NCBI RefSeq assembly: GCF_002760435.1
Contig: NZ_AUUU01000009.1
Span: 1-64,000 of the forward strand
Direction of reading: 5' to 3'
DNA: 64,000 nucleotides
From: Clostridium sp. LS
GTDB taxonomy: Bacteria > Bacillota > Clostridia > Clostridiales > Clostridiaceae
The position numbers were made by a program, and so were the translations under genes. This document shows, piece by piece, positions 1 to 9,055 of this stretch (its first letter is position 1; each line of letters begins with the position of its first letter). Below the pieces are notes generated by a model that worked only from the letters and a program-made list of their open reading frames with translations, was not told the origin of the DNA and did no database searches.

Positions 1-71
1 CAGTAATATTAGCTATGGGTGCTGGTAAGAAAGCTGCAAAAGCTATAGATGAATATTTACAAGAAAAATAA
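1..71 (+). CDS. C-terminal fragment, glutamate synthase small-subunit-like oxidoreductase
   Basis: The window opens inside a gene read in the frame starting at base 3; 22 codons remain before TAA at 69-71. The visible tail (AMGAGKKAAKAIDEYL) matches the C-terminal helix of the NADPH-dependent glutamate synthase small subunit / GltD-type flavin oxidoreductases, where an AMGxG segment closes the nucleotide-binding domain. Only the tail is seen, so the family call rests on this one motif. Confidence 0.55.
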   Translation, partial: VILAMGAGKKAAKAIDEYLQEK

Positions 72-240
72 AATAACATACTAGATATTAATTGACATTT
101 ATTGCAGGAGAAAAATCTAAGTTTATTAGATCCTTTAATAAATGTCTTTTTTGTTGCCATAATAGTTATCATAGTTATTATATATAATAAAATTATTTAT
201 GAATGAATCTGCTTTGTTTTGAATTATTTTGGATTTTATT

Positions 241-269
241 TTGACAAGATAATAACTGTATAGTAAAAT
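241..269 (+). promoter_or_regulatory. SigA-type promoter for the YczE-like gene
   Basis: TTGACA (241-246), a 17-bp spacer and TAAAAT (264-269) lie about 60 bp before the start codon at 330. The rest of 72-329 is AT-rich with no reading frame I would support. Confidence 0.7.
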
Positions 270-329
270 TTCTTAGGGCTTAGAAGTAATTATTTATAGA
301 ATTAAACGTAGCAAAAAAGGAGAAAGTAT

Positions 330-1049
330 ATGAACAAAGCAGTTGATTTATTTAAGAGGCTCATCTTATTCTTTATTGGAATGAGTATTATTCAGTTTGG
401 AGTTGCCATATTTCTAAAAACTAATATAGGTTCTGATCCTTTTACTGTATTTACTCAAGGATTATCATTTACGTTGAACAAAACAGGTATTAAGGAATTA
501 TCAATAGTAAAATTAATTAGTGGAAGAGCAGAAGTAACTCCAGGAATAGCTAATATGATTATATTAGTATTATTATTTACTATAATTGTATTAACTGAAA
601 GAAAGCGCATAAAAATTGGAACATTAATTTGTGTTGTTGGAGTAGGACCTATTATTGATTTTGGCATAAGAATAGTTTCATATTTTCCAATTGAATCTTA
701 CAACTATGTTATAAAAGCATTTTTTGTGATATTTGGCTGCTTAATTATCGCTATAGGTTTTTCAGTATTATCAGCGGCTAATGTAGGTGTGGCCCCAAAT
801 GATATTGTCCCATTTATAATAAAGGACAAGACAAAAGTTGAGTATCGATGGATTAGAATGACACTGGATGGTGGATTTTTAATTATTGGATTTATTTTAG
901 GAGGGAAAATTGGTCTTGGTACAGTAATATCTATGTTATCAACTGGACCATTTATACAATATTTTCTTCCATATGGTGAGAGATTTGCGAACTTAGTAGT
1001 AAGTGAACGGGATGCAAATTTAGAAGATAATATAACAGCGGCTGTATAA
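330..1049 (+). CDS. YczE/YyaS-like integral membrane protein
   Basis: A 239-aa polytopic membrane protein. About five or six hydrophobic segments are visible, for example around residues 8-30, 75-90, 98-115, 130-152 and 180-205. The N-terminal half has the pattern FLKTNIGSDPFTVFTQG and the second half repeats it as AANVGVAPNDIVPF, an internal duplication typical of the YczE/YitT-like family (COG2364). YczE of Bacillus is linked to surfactin production, but the biochemical role is unknown and should not be transferred. The ATG follows AAAAAAGGAGAAAG at good spacing. The gene stands alone between a good promoter and a strong terminator. Confidence 0.8.
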   Translation: MNKAVDLFKRLILFFIGMSIIQFGVAIFLKTNIGSDPFTVFTQGLSFTLNKTGIKELSIVKLISGRAEVTPGIANMIILVLLFTIIVLTERKRIKIGTLICVVGVGPIIDFGIRIVSYFPIESYNYVIKAFFVIFGCLIIAIGFSVLSAANVGVAPNDIVPFIIKDKTKVEYRWIRMTLDGGFLIIGFILGGKIGLGTVISMLSTGPFIQYFLPYGERFANLVVSERDANLEDNITAAV

Positions 1050-1102
1050 AAAATAGTTGTCGGAAAATAGTTTTCAACCATTTTCTGACAACTATTTTTT
1101 TA
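1048..1102 (+). terminator. Rho-independent terminator after the YczE-like gene
   Basis: An inverted repeat of roughly 20 bp (AAATAGTTGTC.GAAAATGG-type arms at about 1050-1070 and 1079-1097) is followed by a T-run. It begins at the stop codon. Confidence 0.85.
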
Positions 1103-1201
1103 TATAACTAGAAAGAAGTAAATTTAGTATTGATTACGTAAAAAAATAAATTTATAAAAAATATATGCTTTGTTAATTTTTGTAAAGAATAATGGTACAT
1201 G

Positions 1202-1230
1202 TTGAAAAATGATGAAATTAGTGTGATAAT
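1202..1230 (+). promoter_or_regulatory. Promoter of the chemoreceptor/partner-switch operon
   Basis: TTGAAA (1202-1207), 17 bp, GATAAT (1225-1230), about 130 bp upstream of the first gene. The leader between them holds no gene or obvious riboswitch. Confidence 0.5.
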
Positions 1231-1360
1231 AAAAGTGGAGTTGGTGAAAATTTATAACTTTAGAAAATTAGTTCCATAATAACATATTTGCAATAGATTA
1301 TTTGAGGGTTAAATTTTGTTATATATATAAATTAATTGTATTAAGGAAGGGGGATTGCAT

Positions 1361-1753
1361 ATGGTAGTTACCAATGGAGATATAATACTTTATGGAATTA
1401 GTAATATTAGTGAGAAATTAGATAATATCATAAAGAACTTTAATTTAAAGGAGAAATACTTTGAAATAAAATTGATTATATCTGAAGCCGTTAGTAATGC
1501 ATATATTCATGGAAATAATAGTGACAATAGTAAGCCTATATATGTACAATGGGAATTAAAAGAAAATTTTATAAGAATTGCGGTTAAAGACTGTGGATCA
1601 GGAGTTGAATCTTCAAAAGCAAATAAAGAAATAAGTGAAGAAAGTCTTTTGGATGAATGTGGAAGAGGATTATTTATCATAAGAAGCTATGCAGATGAAG
1701 TGAAATTTAAAGGTAATTCAATAATTATGGAAAAGTATCTAAATGGATATTAA
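1361..1753 (+). CDS. RsbW/SpoIIAB-like anti-sigma-factor serine kinase
   Basis: About 130 aa with a GHKL (HATPase_c_2) fold: N-box SEAVSNAYIHGN with the Glu and Asn that bind Mg-ATP, G1-box DCGSGVE, and G2-box GRGLFII. In partner switching such kinases bind a target (usually a sigma factor) and phosphorylate a STAS antagonist; both a STAS protein and a PP2C phosphatase follow in this operon. I place the start at ATG 1361 because AAGGAAGGGGG lies 8 bp before it; the TTG at 1355 would be too close. No sigma factor lies nearby, so the output may be a different partner. The 70-bp gap to the chemoreceptor suggests co-transcription. Confidence 0.85.
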   Translation: MVVTNGDIILYGISNISEKLDNIIKNFNLKEKYFEIKLIISEAVSNAYIHGNNSDNSKPIYVQWELKENFIRIAVKDCGSGVESSKANKEISEESLLDECGRGLFIIRSYADEVKFKGNSIIMEKYLNGY

Positions 1754-1823
1754 TAATGCATAATGTACCACAGTGCTATTTATGTTAAAGAAGTATTTCA
1801 AAAAACAAAAAGGGGGAAGTTAA

Positions 1824-3821
1824 ATGAAAATTTCTTTAAAAGCAAAATTAATGTTAGCTTTTTTTATTATAGTTTCTATACCTATGGGGGCTTTAGGTTA
1901 TGTATCCTATAATATGACTAGAAATTCAATACAAGCTTCAGTTGAGCAGCAGTTAAAAGATCAGACTTCAAATACAGCAGCTTTGATTGATAAATCAATA
2001 GAGTCAGTAAAACATTCGCTGAAGGTAGCGAGCTTAAATAGTGATTTAGGAAAAGCGGTTCAAGATTTAAATAGCAATAATATTAATTCGGCTTTCGAAT
2101 ATATTAAAAATGTCCAAGAAGAAAATAAGGATTTTATGGAAGTCCTAATTATTACAGATGCTTATGGAAAAGTAGTTATCGATAGCCAAACAAAAGAACC
2201 AGATATAGATTTAAGCGATAGGGACTATATGAAAACTGCCCTTAGTGGAAAAGAAGCAGTTAGTGAGGTATTAACATCACGATTTACAGGAAATCCTGCT
2301 ATATTCATAGCGTACCCGCTTAAGGACAATGGAAAAGTTATTGGTACTTTAGTTGGAAGTATAAAGTTTGACAGTATATCTTCTTATGCATCAAAGGTTA
2401 AAGTAGGCCAAAACGGCTATGCATATATGATAGACAAAAATGGATTAATTGTTTACCATCCTGACAGCACTAAGATATTGAAAGTTAATGCAAGTGATAA
2501 CGCCAGTGATGACTTAAAAACTATGATTAATGAGATGAAGGAAGGAAAAACTTCGCAAGGTTTTTATACTTATGAAAATGTATATAAATACGTCTCTTTT
2601 CAACCAGTTGGCAATTGGGTAATTGCAGTAACAGCAGATTATAACGAATATATGTCAGCAGCCTTAAGTATCAGGAATTATACAATAGTTATTGTTTTAA
2701 TATCAATTATGATTGCTATGATATGTGCTTATGGATATTCTACAAAAGGTATAATTAATCCTATTAAAAATTTAGAAAAGCTAATGAAACGTGCAGGAGA
2801 AGGCGATTTAACTGTTAAGGTTAGTATACACAGCAAGGACGAAATCGGGGAACTTGGAAATTCCTTTAATGAGATGATAAAACATCAAGATAGTATAGTT
2901 AGAAGTGTAACTAATGCTGCAGAACAGCTAAATGCAGCTTCACAAGAGATGGCGGCCTCATCAGAAGAAATTAGTGCAACAACTGAAGAAATAAGTGCTA
3001 CAGTAACTCAGGTTGCTCAAGATGCTGAACAGCAGAATGAATCTATAGTAGATGTTTCAAAGGTATTGGTGCAGCTATCGAGTCTTGTTCAATTAGCACA
3101 AAGCAGGGCCAAGTCTACAAGTTCAAATGCGTCTCAAACAATGGCAGCAGCTGATCTTGGTAGAGAAAAAGTAGAAGAAACTGTTAAGGCAATGAATGTG
3201 ATAAGTACAGGAAGTGATGAAACTTCCAAGGCACTGCAATCTTTAAGCAGCCTATCTACTAAAGTTGGAGGAATAATAAATACAATAAATGCAATTGCAG
3301 AGCAAACAAATCTCTTAGCATTAAATGCTGCAATAGAAGCGGCCAGAGCCGGAGAACATGGAAAAGGGTTCAGCGTAGTTGCTGATGAAGTTAGAAAATT
3401 ATCAGAAGAATCAAATGACAGAGCAAAAGAGATTGCTGCATTAGTTAGCGAAATGGTAAAACAGACACAAAATGCAGTAAATGCAATGGAAAAGGCAAAG
3501 GTTGAAGTTGAAAATGGAGTACATATAGTGTCAGAAACAGATAAAGCGTTTGTTAACATAATTAATGCTATAGAAAATATAGTTAAACATGTTAATGAAA
3601 TACTAGACATAACTGGCGATGAAGTGGCATCTTCAGATAAAGTAGTTGAACTTATTAATAACATAGCAACAGTTACCGAAAGCAATTCTTCAAATTGTGA
3701 AAATGTATCTGTAGCAGCAGAGGAACAAGCAAATGCAATTAATAATTTAACAGCAACAGCTGAAGAGACAAGCGCTATGGCTGAAGAATTAACTAAACTT
3801 GTAGAAAGATTTAAAATATGA
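1824..3821 (+). CDS. Methyl-accepting chemotaxis protein with dCache sensor
   Basis: A 665-aa chemoreceptor. Order: N-terminal membrane anchor (about 8-28), extracytoplasmic double-Cache ligand-binding domain (about 35-275, with the [12 protein letters not shown] and [10 protein letters not shown] signatures), second membrane span (about 283-305), HAMP (about 306-360), then a long coiled-coil signalling domain whose hairpin tip reads [12 protein letters not shown]. dCache domains commonly bind amino acids or organic acids; the ligand here is unknown. GGGGGAAG precedes the ATG. It is placed between an anti-sigma-type kinase and a STAS/PP2C pair with no che genes, so it may feed the partner switch as well as the chemotaxis array; that link is inference. 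Confidence 0.93.
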   Translation: MKISLKAKLMLAFFIIVSIPMGALGYVSYNMTRNSIQASVEQQLKDQTSNTAALIDKSIESVKHSLKVASLNSDLGKAVQDLNSNNINSAFEYIKNVQEENKDFMEVLIITDAYGKVVIDSQTKEPDIDLSDRDYMKTALSGKEAVSEVLTSRFTGNPAIFIAYPLKDNGKVIGTLVGSIKFDSISSYASKVKVGQNGYAYMIDKNGLIVYHPDSTKILKVNASDNASDDLKTMINEMKEGKTSQGFYTYENVYKYVSFQPVGNWVIAVTADYNEYMSAALSIRNYTIVIVLISIMIAMICAYGYSTKGIINPIKNLEKLMKRAGEGDLTVKVSIHSKDEIGELGNSFNEMIKHQDSIVRSVTNAAEQLNAASQEMAASSEEISATTEEISATVTQVAQDAEQQNESIVDVSKVLVQLSSLVQLAQSRAKSTSSNASQTMAAADLGREKVEETVKAMNVISTGSDETSKALQSLSSLSTKVGGIINTINAIAEQTNLLALNAAIEAARAGEHGKGFSVVADEVRKLSEESNDRAKEIAALVSEMVKQTQNAVNAMEKAKVEVENGVHIVSETDKAFVNIINAIENIVKHVNEILDITGDEVASSDKVVELINNIATVTESNSSNCENVSVAAEEQANAINNLTATAEETSAMAEELTKLVERFKI

Positions 3822-3832
3822 GGTGATTATAG

Positions 3833-4105
3833 ATGGAAATAAATGTACCTAAAGAGTTTGTTGTTGATGAGGTAGCAGATTTTAGAATAAAGATTAATAA
3901 GTTAATAGAAGATGGAAATAATAATTTTACTTTTAACTTTAGAGATTGCATATTTATAGATAGTACAGGCCTTGGAGCATTAGTAGCTGTTTACAAAAAA
4001 TGCGCTGAAAAGGGTGGCAGCATAAAATTAATGTCACTAAAGCCTGATGTTGAGAAACTGTTTAAGTTAACAAGATTGGATAAAGTATTTGAAATATGTC
4101 CGTAG
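3833..4105 (+). CDS. STAS-domain anti-sigma-factor antagonist (RsbV/SpoIIAA-like)
   Basis: A 90-aa single STAS domain. The phospho-acceptor serine lies in IDSTGLGALVAVY (about residues 43-56), the standard site modified by RsbW/SpoIIAB kinases. It begins 11 bp after the chemoreceptor stop with GAGGTG as ribosome binding site, so it is clearly in the same transcript. It is expected to capture the upstream kinase when dephosphorylated by the downstream PP2C phosphatase. Confidence 0.9.
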   Translation: MEINVPKEFVVDEVADFRIKINKLIEDGNNNFTFNFRDCIFIDSTGLGALVAVYKKCAEKGGSIKLMSLKPDVEKLFKLTRLDKVFEICP

Positions 4106-4138
4106 TGAATAATTCAGATTGAAAGGACTAATAAGCTT

Positions 4139-5953
4139 ATGTGCGAAGGAAAAACAAAAGCAGCAGTATTAGATAAAAATGTAGAAATAATTGAAGCTAG
4201 TTATAAAGAAATTTGGGACAAAATAGAGGAATTAATATTTGTTATAGAGCTTGATGAAAATTTTGCTCCAAAATACTTTGTAGATTTTAATAGTAAGCTT
4301 TGCAGTAATTTAGGATATACAAAAGAGGAACTTGTGAAAACATTACTTTCAAATATTTTTAACTTAGATGAACTGGAAAATCAAATAAAAAGATATAGAG
4401 ATTTAACTATTAATAAAGATGATAAAATAGAAATGATACTAAAATCAAAAGAAGGAAAACACATTTATATTGAAGCAAAGATATCACTATTTAGTAAGTA
4501 TGAGAAAGACTACTTATTAGTAATTGCAACAGATATTACTGAACGTAAGAAGTTAGAAAAAGAATTCACAGGGGTGCTTAATGGTATTCCTGATGTAATC
4601 AAAGTTTATAATACTGATCATTCAATATCTTTTTTTAATGAAGCAGGATATGAGTTTCATAATAAAGTCCCCGAAGAAGTAGAGGGGAAAATGTGCTACG
4701 AAATTTTAGATAGAAAAGAAAAATGTTTAGATTGTTCTTTTGGTAAAGTTGTGGCATCTAAACAAAAGATTTCGAGAGAGAGATTTATTCCAGAATTAAA
4801 TAAATTTATGGATGTATGCTATAACCCGGTTCTAGATGAAACAGGAGAGCTATTATTTATTGTCGAAAGACTAAGAGATATTACAGAAAAAAAGATTCTT
4901 GATAAAATACTTAAAGATAGTAAGGAAAGATATAAGCAAATTATAACTAATTCCCCTGATGCTGTCGTTATTATAGTAGATAATATAATTGCTTTAGCAA
5001 ACAATGAGGCCTGTAACTTATTTAGAATAAATTATAACAGCCTTATTGGAAGCAATATATATAAGCATTTTGATGAAAAATATACAAAAGCTCTGCATAA
5101 AAGATTTAAAAATATAATTGCCGAAAAAAGAGTAAAAGATGTACATGATTATGAATTTTATTTCTCTAATAAGTTGATAAACCTTCAAATTTCCTACAGT
5201 TACATAACATATGAAGGCAACTCGGCTATTCTAGCAGTTATAAGAGATATTACTGAGATGAAGGAAGAAATAAATAAAGCCGCTGAACTTCAAAGAAAAA
5301 CTCTCCAAAAAGATTTTCCAGCTAAAGAATTTGTTGATATTATCAGTACTTATGTTCCAGCAAAGACTATTAGCGGAGACTTTTATAGAATTTTTGAAGT
5401 AAGCAAAAATGTGATAATTGGGATCATTGTAGATGTTAGGGGGAAAGGGATATCAGCTGCTTTACAAATTTCAGCTTTTGATATTTTATGTTTTCAAGAG
5501 ATTGCTAAGACAAATGACCCAATGGAAATAGTAAAAAATTTAAATGAAAAATTGATTAGTTATTATGACGAGAATTATATTGCTGTTTGCTGCTTCAGCA
5601 TGGATTTTAATATAAATGAGTTGAAGGTTGTAGGTGCAGGAATAAATCAATTTATTTTTCAAAGGAAGGACGAAGATGTAGAGGAAATAATTGTTGAAGG
5701 TCCTTTCCTAGGGATGTTTGAAGATAGTGATTTTTGTGAGCAAGTCATTCATTTTAAACAGGGAGACAAAATTTACTTTTTTACTGATGGATTAGATTTT
5801 ATATTTGATGAAGATAAAATTGTTAAAAGGTATATGAAAAAGGTTAGTATATTAAGATTTAAAGAATATATAGATGTATTTTTAAATGATACTATCTTAG
5901 ATGTTGGAAAATTAAAAGATGATTGCACTATGATAGCCATGGAAATAAAATAG
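4139..5953 (+). CDS. PAS-sensor PP2C phosphatase (SpoIIE/RsbU-like)
   Basis: 604 aa. Three PAS-like modules precede the phosphatase: about 20-140, about 145-250 (with the cysteine cluster CYEILDRKEKCLDC seen in some metal- or redox-sensing PAS domains) and about 265-380; two end in the PAC-type DITERK/DITEMK motif. A linker helix (about 380-400) leads into a SpoIIE-type PP2C domain with SGDFYR, VDVRGKGISAA and the final DDCTMIA metal site. The usual VSGHG motif is VRGKG here, a mild deviation. It should dephosphorylate the STAS protein just upstream in response to an intracellular signal. It is the last gene of the operon; no terminator is evident before the ssrA promoter. Confidence 0.87.
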   Translation: MCEGKTKAAVLDKNVEIIEASYKEIWDKIEELIFVIELDENFAPKYFVDFNSKLCSNLGYTKEELVKTLLSNIFNLDELENQIKRYRDLTINKDDKIEMILKSKEGKHIYIEAKISLFSKYEKDYLLVIATDITERKKLEKEFTGVLNGIPDVIKVYNTDHSISFFNEAGYEFHNKVPEEVEGKMCYEILDRKEKCLDCSFGKVVASKQKISRERFIPELNKFMDVCYNPVLDETGELLFIVERLRDITEKKILDKILKDSKERYKQIITNSPDAVVIIVDNIIALANNEACNLFRINYNSLIGSNIYKHFDEKYTKALHKRFKNIIAEKRVKDVHDYEFYFSNKLINLQISYSYITYEGNSAILAVIRDITEMKEEINKAAELQRKTLQKDFPAKEFVDIISTYVPAKTISGDFYRIFEVSKNVIIGIIVDVRGKGISAALQISAFDILCFQEIAKTNDPMEIVKNLNEKLISYYDENYIAVCCFSMDFNINELKVVGAGINQFIFQRKDEDVEEIIVEGPFLGMFEDSDFCEQVIHFKQGDKIYFFTDGLDFIFDEDKIVKRYMKKVSILRFKEYIDVFLNDTILDVGKLKDDCTMIAMEIK

Positions 5954-5983
5954 GATGTAGACAAATGAGTAACAATGTTCCAG

Positions 5984-6012
5984 TTGACAGTATACGTTGA
6001 TTGATATAGAAT
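5984..6012 (+). promoter_or_regulatory. ssrA promoter
   Basis: TTGACA (5984-5989), 17-bp spacer, TAGAAT (6007-6012): near consensus. It predicts a short leader of about 55 nt before the mature tmRNA 5' end, to be removed by RNase P. Confidence 0.8.
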
Positions 6013-6073
6013 AGACTATACAAGATGAACATTTCTTTGAAAACTGAATATGTTATTAAACCATCTTTAACCT

Positions 6074-6719
6074 GGGGGCGTTTTGGCTTCGACGGGGGTG
6101 GGATGGGTTTATTAAGCGAGTCGAGGGAAGCATGGTGCCTCGTTAATAAAGTATGCATTAAATGTAAACGCAGAAGATAATTTTGCAATAGCAGCTTAGT
6201 TTAAAGCTGTTCATCAGCCCGGGTTGCCTACGGCTCGGATCACTGGTGTCATTTGAGTGGGAAACGAAGCCTAGCAAAGCTTTGAGCTAGAGGGGTATTT
6301 ATGAAGCTACCGGAAAGTATAGCCTGTCTAAGGGCGATGCTTTTGGGGAATCTTAAAACTTAGACTGCACTCGGAGAAAGATAAATTCAGCTGCTTTCGG
6401 ACAGGGGTTCGATTCATTGACAGAGTCGCATTAAGGAGTGATCCTTAAATGAAAACTTGGCTTTATCGGTGAAACCGTAACAGATAATGCTGACGGCAAT
6501 ACCGAGAGGTATGTAAGGAAACTTAACAGCCTCGTATCGACTTATAGGTTTCTAAAATGCTATTTTATATAGTATCATGAAATACTAGGATAGAAGATAT
6601 AAACGATACTAAGCTTCTATAATATGCCAAGGTTCTGTAAAAGTTAAAATAATTTACAGAATAAGATATAGTCAGGGCCATATGAAAGTATGGATGCCAC
6701 TGACCCCTCGCCTCCACCA
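6074..6719 (+). ncRNA. ssrA: tmRNA (ssrA), interrupted by a group I intron
   Basis: The 5' end GGGGGCGUUUUGGCUUCGAC is the tmRNA signature. The resume codon GCA is at 6170-6172 and the tag reads (A)EDNFAIAA, stop TAG 6197-6199. The 5' exon runs to 6413 in the T-loop; the 3' exon is 6703-6719, ending CGCCTCC plus CCA-terminal ACCA. The acceptor stem GGGGGCG/CGCCTCC pairs with one G-U, and the T stem AGGGG/CCCCT forms only after intron removal. Spliced length is 357 nt, normal for clostridial tmRNA. The 3' exon doubles as the island attachment site, so the original terminator is now at 54725, 48 kb away. Confidence 0.95.
6414..6702 (+). other. Group I intron in the tmRNA T-loop, no internal ORF
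   Basis: The T-arm of ssrA is split: AGGGGTTCGAT stops at 6413 and ACCCCTCGCC resumes at 6703. Between them are 289 nt with group I hallmarks. The P1 helix pairs exon/intron CGAU-U with AGUCG a few bases inside, placing a U-G wobble exactly at the 5' splice site. The S element AAGATATAGTC (6663-6673) pairs with GACTTA near 6540 as P7. The last intron base, 6702, is G, the expected omega-G. The intron is too short to code for an endonuclease. Group I introns in clostridial tmRNA T-loops have been described; splice sites here are inferred from pairing. Confidence 0.85.
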
Positions 6720-8206
6720 TTGATATGTACAAAAAAGAGGATAAGGTTAATGTCAACCTTATCTTCATGTACTAAAACTGATTCTACATAAGTGTTAATG
6801 ATTGTTTTTAGATCATTAGCACTTTTTTCATTTATAGCATTTATATCTTTAATTAAATACTGCTCGATAAGTTTTTCATTAAGTTCGCTACTATTCATTG
6901 TAGCTTTTATTTCATTTATATAGCTGGATATTCTGGTTTTCTCAGCTTCTAGGTTGTCCATCTTTTCTTTAAAGGAGTTATGAAACATTCCTTGAGAGAT
7001 AGCATTTACAATATTGCCAATTTCAAAATCTATTTCTTTTAGACGCTTATCTAGACTTTTTAATTCATCATGATTAGAATCTAACATCTTGTTATAGTGT
7101 TCTATAAGTTTTTTCGTAAGTCTTTTTATTGAGGAAGGATTTAAGATTTTGCTTTTTATTTCATTTAGTACAAGTTCTTCAACAAAGTTCTTCTGTATAT
7201 TTTTCATACCGCATTGTTTTGTTCTGTACCTAGCACTGCAATTATAGGTAGAGTATTTTGCTTTATTCCTTCCAGAATAACTAGTATGACCTACCATAGA
7301 AGCTCCACAGCAGCCACAAAGCATCTTTCCAGACAATAGATAAACTTCTTTAGCCTTATTTGTAGCATTTCTTTTATTGTTAAGCATTCTTTTCTGAACT
7401 TTATCAAAAATATCCTTTGAAATAATAGCAGGTAATCCATTTTCTATTTTTATAATTTCCTCAGGACTTTTAGTTCTATGTGAATTACGCTTACCATTGA
7501 AGGACTTAGGTGCCTTATTAAATATAAAAGTACCTATGTATTTTTCATTTCTTAGTATTTCTGATATGCTGTTTTTACCAAAGCTTCTTCCTATTTTCGT
7601 CTTATAGCCTAATAGATTAAGTCTGTCTACGATAGTATTGTAGCCATGACCTTCAGAATACATCTCGTAAATTAACTTTACTGCTTTTGCTTCTTGTTCA
7701 TTTATAATATATTTCTTTGTTTCAGGATCTACATCGTAACCTAATGGGGGAAGACCTCCTGTGTGTTTACACTGCAGTGCAGTTTCTTTCATACCTTTCA
7801 TAACTTCTCTAGCTAAGTTCTTAGAATAATATTCAGCCATGCCTTGAAGAACTGATTCAAGTATTATGCTTTCAGGACTGTCATCCAAATGTTCTAGCAC
7901 AGATATAAGCCTTACATTATTCTTTTTGAGAATTCTCTTATAATGAGCACTATCATATCTATCTCTTGAAAAACGATCAAGCTTATGGACTATTACAGCA
8001 TCGAATAGTCCATATTCACTATCTTTTATCATTTCAAGAAATTTAGGTCTATTATCTGTTGTTGCTGATCTTGCTTCATCAGTGTATACCTTTGTAATTA
8101 TTATTCCATTTTTATCTGCATATTCTTTTATAGCACGAATTTGTGCATCAATTGACTCTTCACGCTGATTATCTGAACTATATCTTGCATATATTGCTGC
8201 ATTCAA
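6644..8206 (-). CDS. Large serine recombinase (island integrase)
   Basis: 520 aa. The resolvase-type catalytic domain begins IYARYSSDNQ (nucleophile Ser10), with KLDRFSRDRYD later in the domain. A recombinase domain follows (about 160-260), then a zinc ribbon (CGCC ... C ... C, about 295-330) and a coiled-coil region. The TTG start at 8206 follows AGGAGAG at 7 bp; no in-frame ATG fits. It catalyses integration/excision between attP and the ssrA 3' end. The last 24 or so residues after HINGGGE are not its own: they are translated from antisense ssrA and intron, with the stop inside the intron. The native tail is at the other end of the island. It is convergent with, and antisense to readthrough from, ssrA. 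Confidence 0.93.
   Translation of the reverse strand: MNAAIYARYSSDNQREESIDAQIRAIKEYADKNGIIITKVYTDEARSATTDNRPKFLEMIKDSEYGLFDAVIVHKLDRFSRDRYDSAHYKRILKKNNVRLISVLEHLDDSPESIILESVLQGMAEYYSKNLAREVMKGMKETALQCKHTGGLPPLGYDVDPETKKYIINEQEAKAVKLIYEMYSEGHGYNTIVDRLNLLGYKTKIGRSFGKNSISEILRNEKYIGTFIFNKAPKSFNGKRNSHRTKSPEEIIKIENGLPAIISKDIFDKVQKRMLNNKRNATNKAKEVYLLSGKMLCGCCGASMVGHTSYSGRNKAKYSTYNCSARYRTKQCGMKNIQKNFVEELVLNEIKSKILNPSSIKRLTKKLIEHYNKMLDSNHDELKSLDKRLKEIDFEIGNIVNAISQGMFHNSFKEKMDNLEAEKTRISSYINEIKATMNSSELNEKLIEQYLIKDINAINEKSANDLKTIINTYVESVLVHEDKVDINLILFFVHINGGGEGSVASILSYGPDYILFCKLF
6708..6720. repeat. attL core (ssrA 3' end)
   Basis: TCGCCTCCACCAT, identical to 54710-54722. It contains the tmRNA acceptor strand and CCA, so integration leaves ssrA intact. 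Confidence 0.9.
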
Positions 8207-8222
8207 AAAACATCTCTCCTTC

Positions 8223-8984
8223 CTAAATTTTTGTTCTTATCTTTATATGCTCAACAGTACCTAAAATAGTTATTTTAGAATTTTTAAGATCATTATTTGT
8301 TAATGCGAAGCTATCAAAATCGTTACTTTCAGCTTGGAATAAGTGTACATTACTCAATTTCTTATATCTTCTTAAAAAAGCTTCTCCATCTTTTAATAAA
8401 AGCACAATGTCATTATGCTTATAAGTTATATTTGGAATTATAAACACAGCATCTCCGTCATGAATTCGTGCATTAGACATACTATTATCTTCTGCTATAT
8501 AGTAGAAGCATTTCGAAGCATCGTAAGCTAAAGTACTTGGTATATAGTCATAGCTAATTACATTTTCACTGTCATTAGAAATAATATTACCATTATCTAT
8601 AAAAGATAGAACGGGTACTTTAATTGGATTACTGTAATTTATATTATTCTTCATGTGTAATTCCTTTATTTTATTTCTAGTATTTGAAACAGAATTATTT
8701 AAAGGATCATCTTCAATAACAGCTTCAAAAGTTAAATTAAAGTAATCCATATCACTTATCTCGTAACCAGCAGCAAGTAAAAGGTCAGCTTCTTTTATAT
8801 TGTTATAAGCAACACTAGAAAACTTTCTTATTATTTCAGGAGAGGGGGCTTTTTCTAATTTACAATTTAAAAATTTAGATATGTAAGGTCTTGCAACCCC
8901 ACATTCCTTTGAGAAGTCAGTAATACTCCTGTTTGCACCAATAGAAGCTTTTAATAATTCACTAAATTTTTCTTTATTAAACAT
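8223..8984 (-). CDS. XRE-S24 repressor (CI/LexA-like)
   Basis: About 253 aa. N-terminal helix-turn-helix (about 5-60; SITDFSKECGVARPYISKFL), a linker, and a C-terminal S24 peptidase-like domain with the Ser in EDNSMSNARIHDGD and a candidate Lys in the FLRRYKK strand. Such proteins hold mobile elements dormant and can self-cleave on DNA damage; self-cleavage here is inferred. I use ATG 8984 because GAGGTG ends 6 bp before it; the GTG at 8993 would overlap the ribosome binding site. It is divergent from the early genes, with a palindromic operator in between, and lies just upstream of the recombinase, so both may share one transcript. Confidence 0.88.
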   Translation of the reverse strand: MFNKEKFSELLKASIGANRSITDFSKECGVARPYISKFLNCKLEKAPSPEIIRKFSSVAYNNIKEADLLLAAGYEISDMDYFNLTFEAVIEDDPLNNSVSNTRNKIKELHMKNNINYSNPIKVPVLSFIDNGNIISNDSENVISYDYIPSTLAYDASKCFYYIAEDNSMSNARIHDGDAVFIIPNITYKHNDIVLLLKDGEAFLRRYKKLSNVHLFQAESNDFDSFALTNNDLKNSKITILGTVEHIKIRTKI

Positions 8985-9023
8985 AATATTCACCTCAAAA
9001 TATATTATATACTAAAATAGTTT

Positions 9024-9053
9024 AGGATACAAATAAAATATTTTTTGTATCCT
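9024..9053. promoter_or_regulatory. Operator palindrome between repressor and early genes
   Basis: AGGATACAAA and TTTTGTATCCT form an inverted repeat of about 10 bp arms with an AT spacer. It sits immediately before the rightward promoter, the expected place for the S24 repressor to act on both directions. Confidence 0.7.
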
Positions 9054-9055
9054 GG

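Noticed and set aside
3134-3685. 183-codon frame on the minus strand inside the chemoreceptor gene
   Set aside because: Antisense shadow of the coiled-coil signalling domain; no ribosome binding site and a Ser/Thr/Ala-rich composition typical of such shadows.
5928-6188. 86-codon minus-strand frame over the start of ssrA
   Set aside because: Lies over the tmRNA promoter and 5' domain; no ribosome binding site, and the RNA gene fully explains the sequence.
6565-6768. Possible intron-encoded protein on the minus strand
   Set aside because: The frame crosses the intron, the 3' exon and the att core and has no start signal or known motif; the intron is best read as ORF-less.
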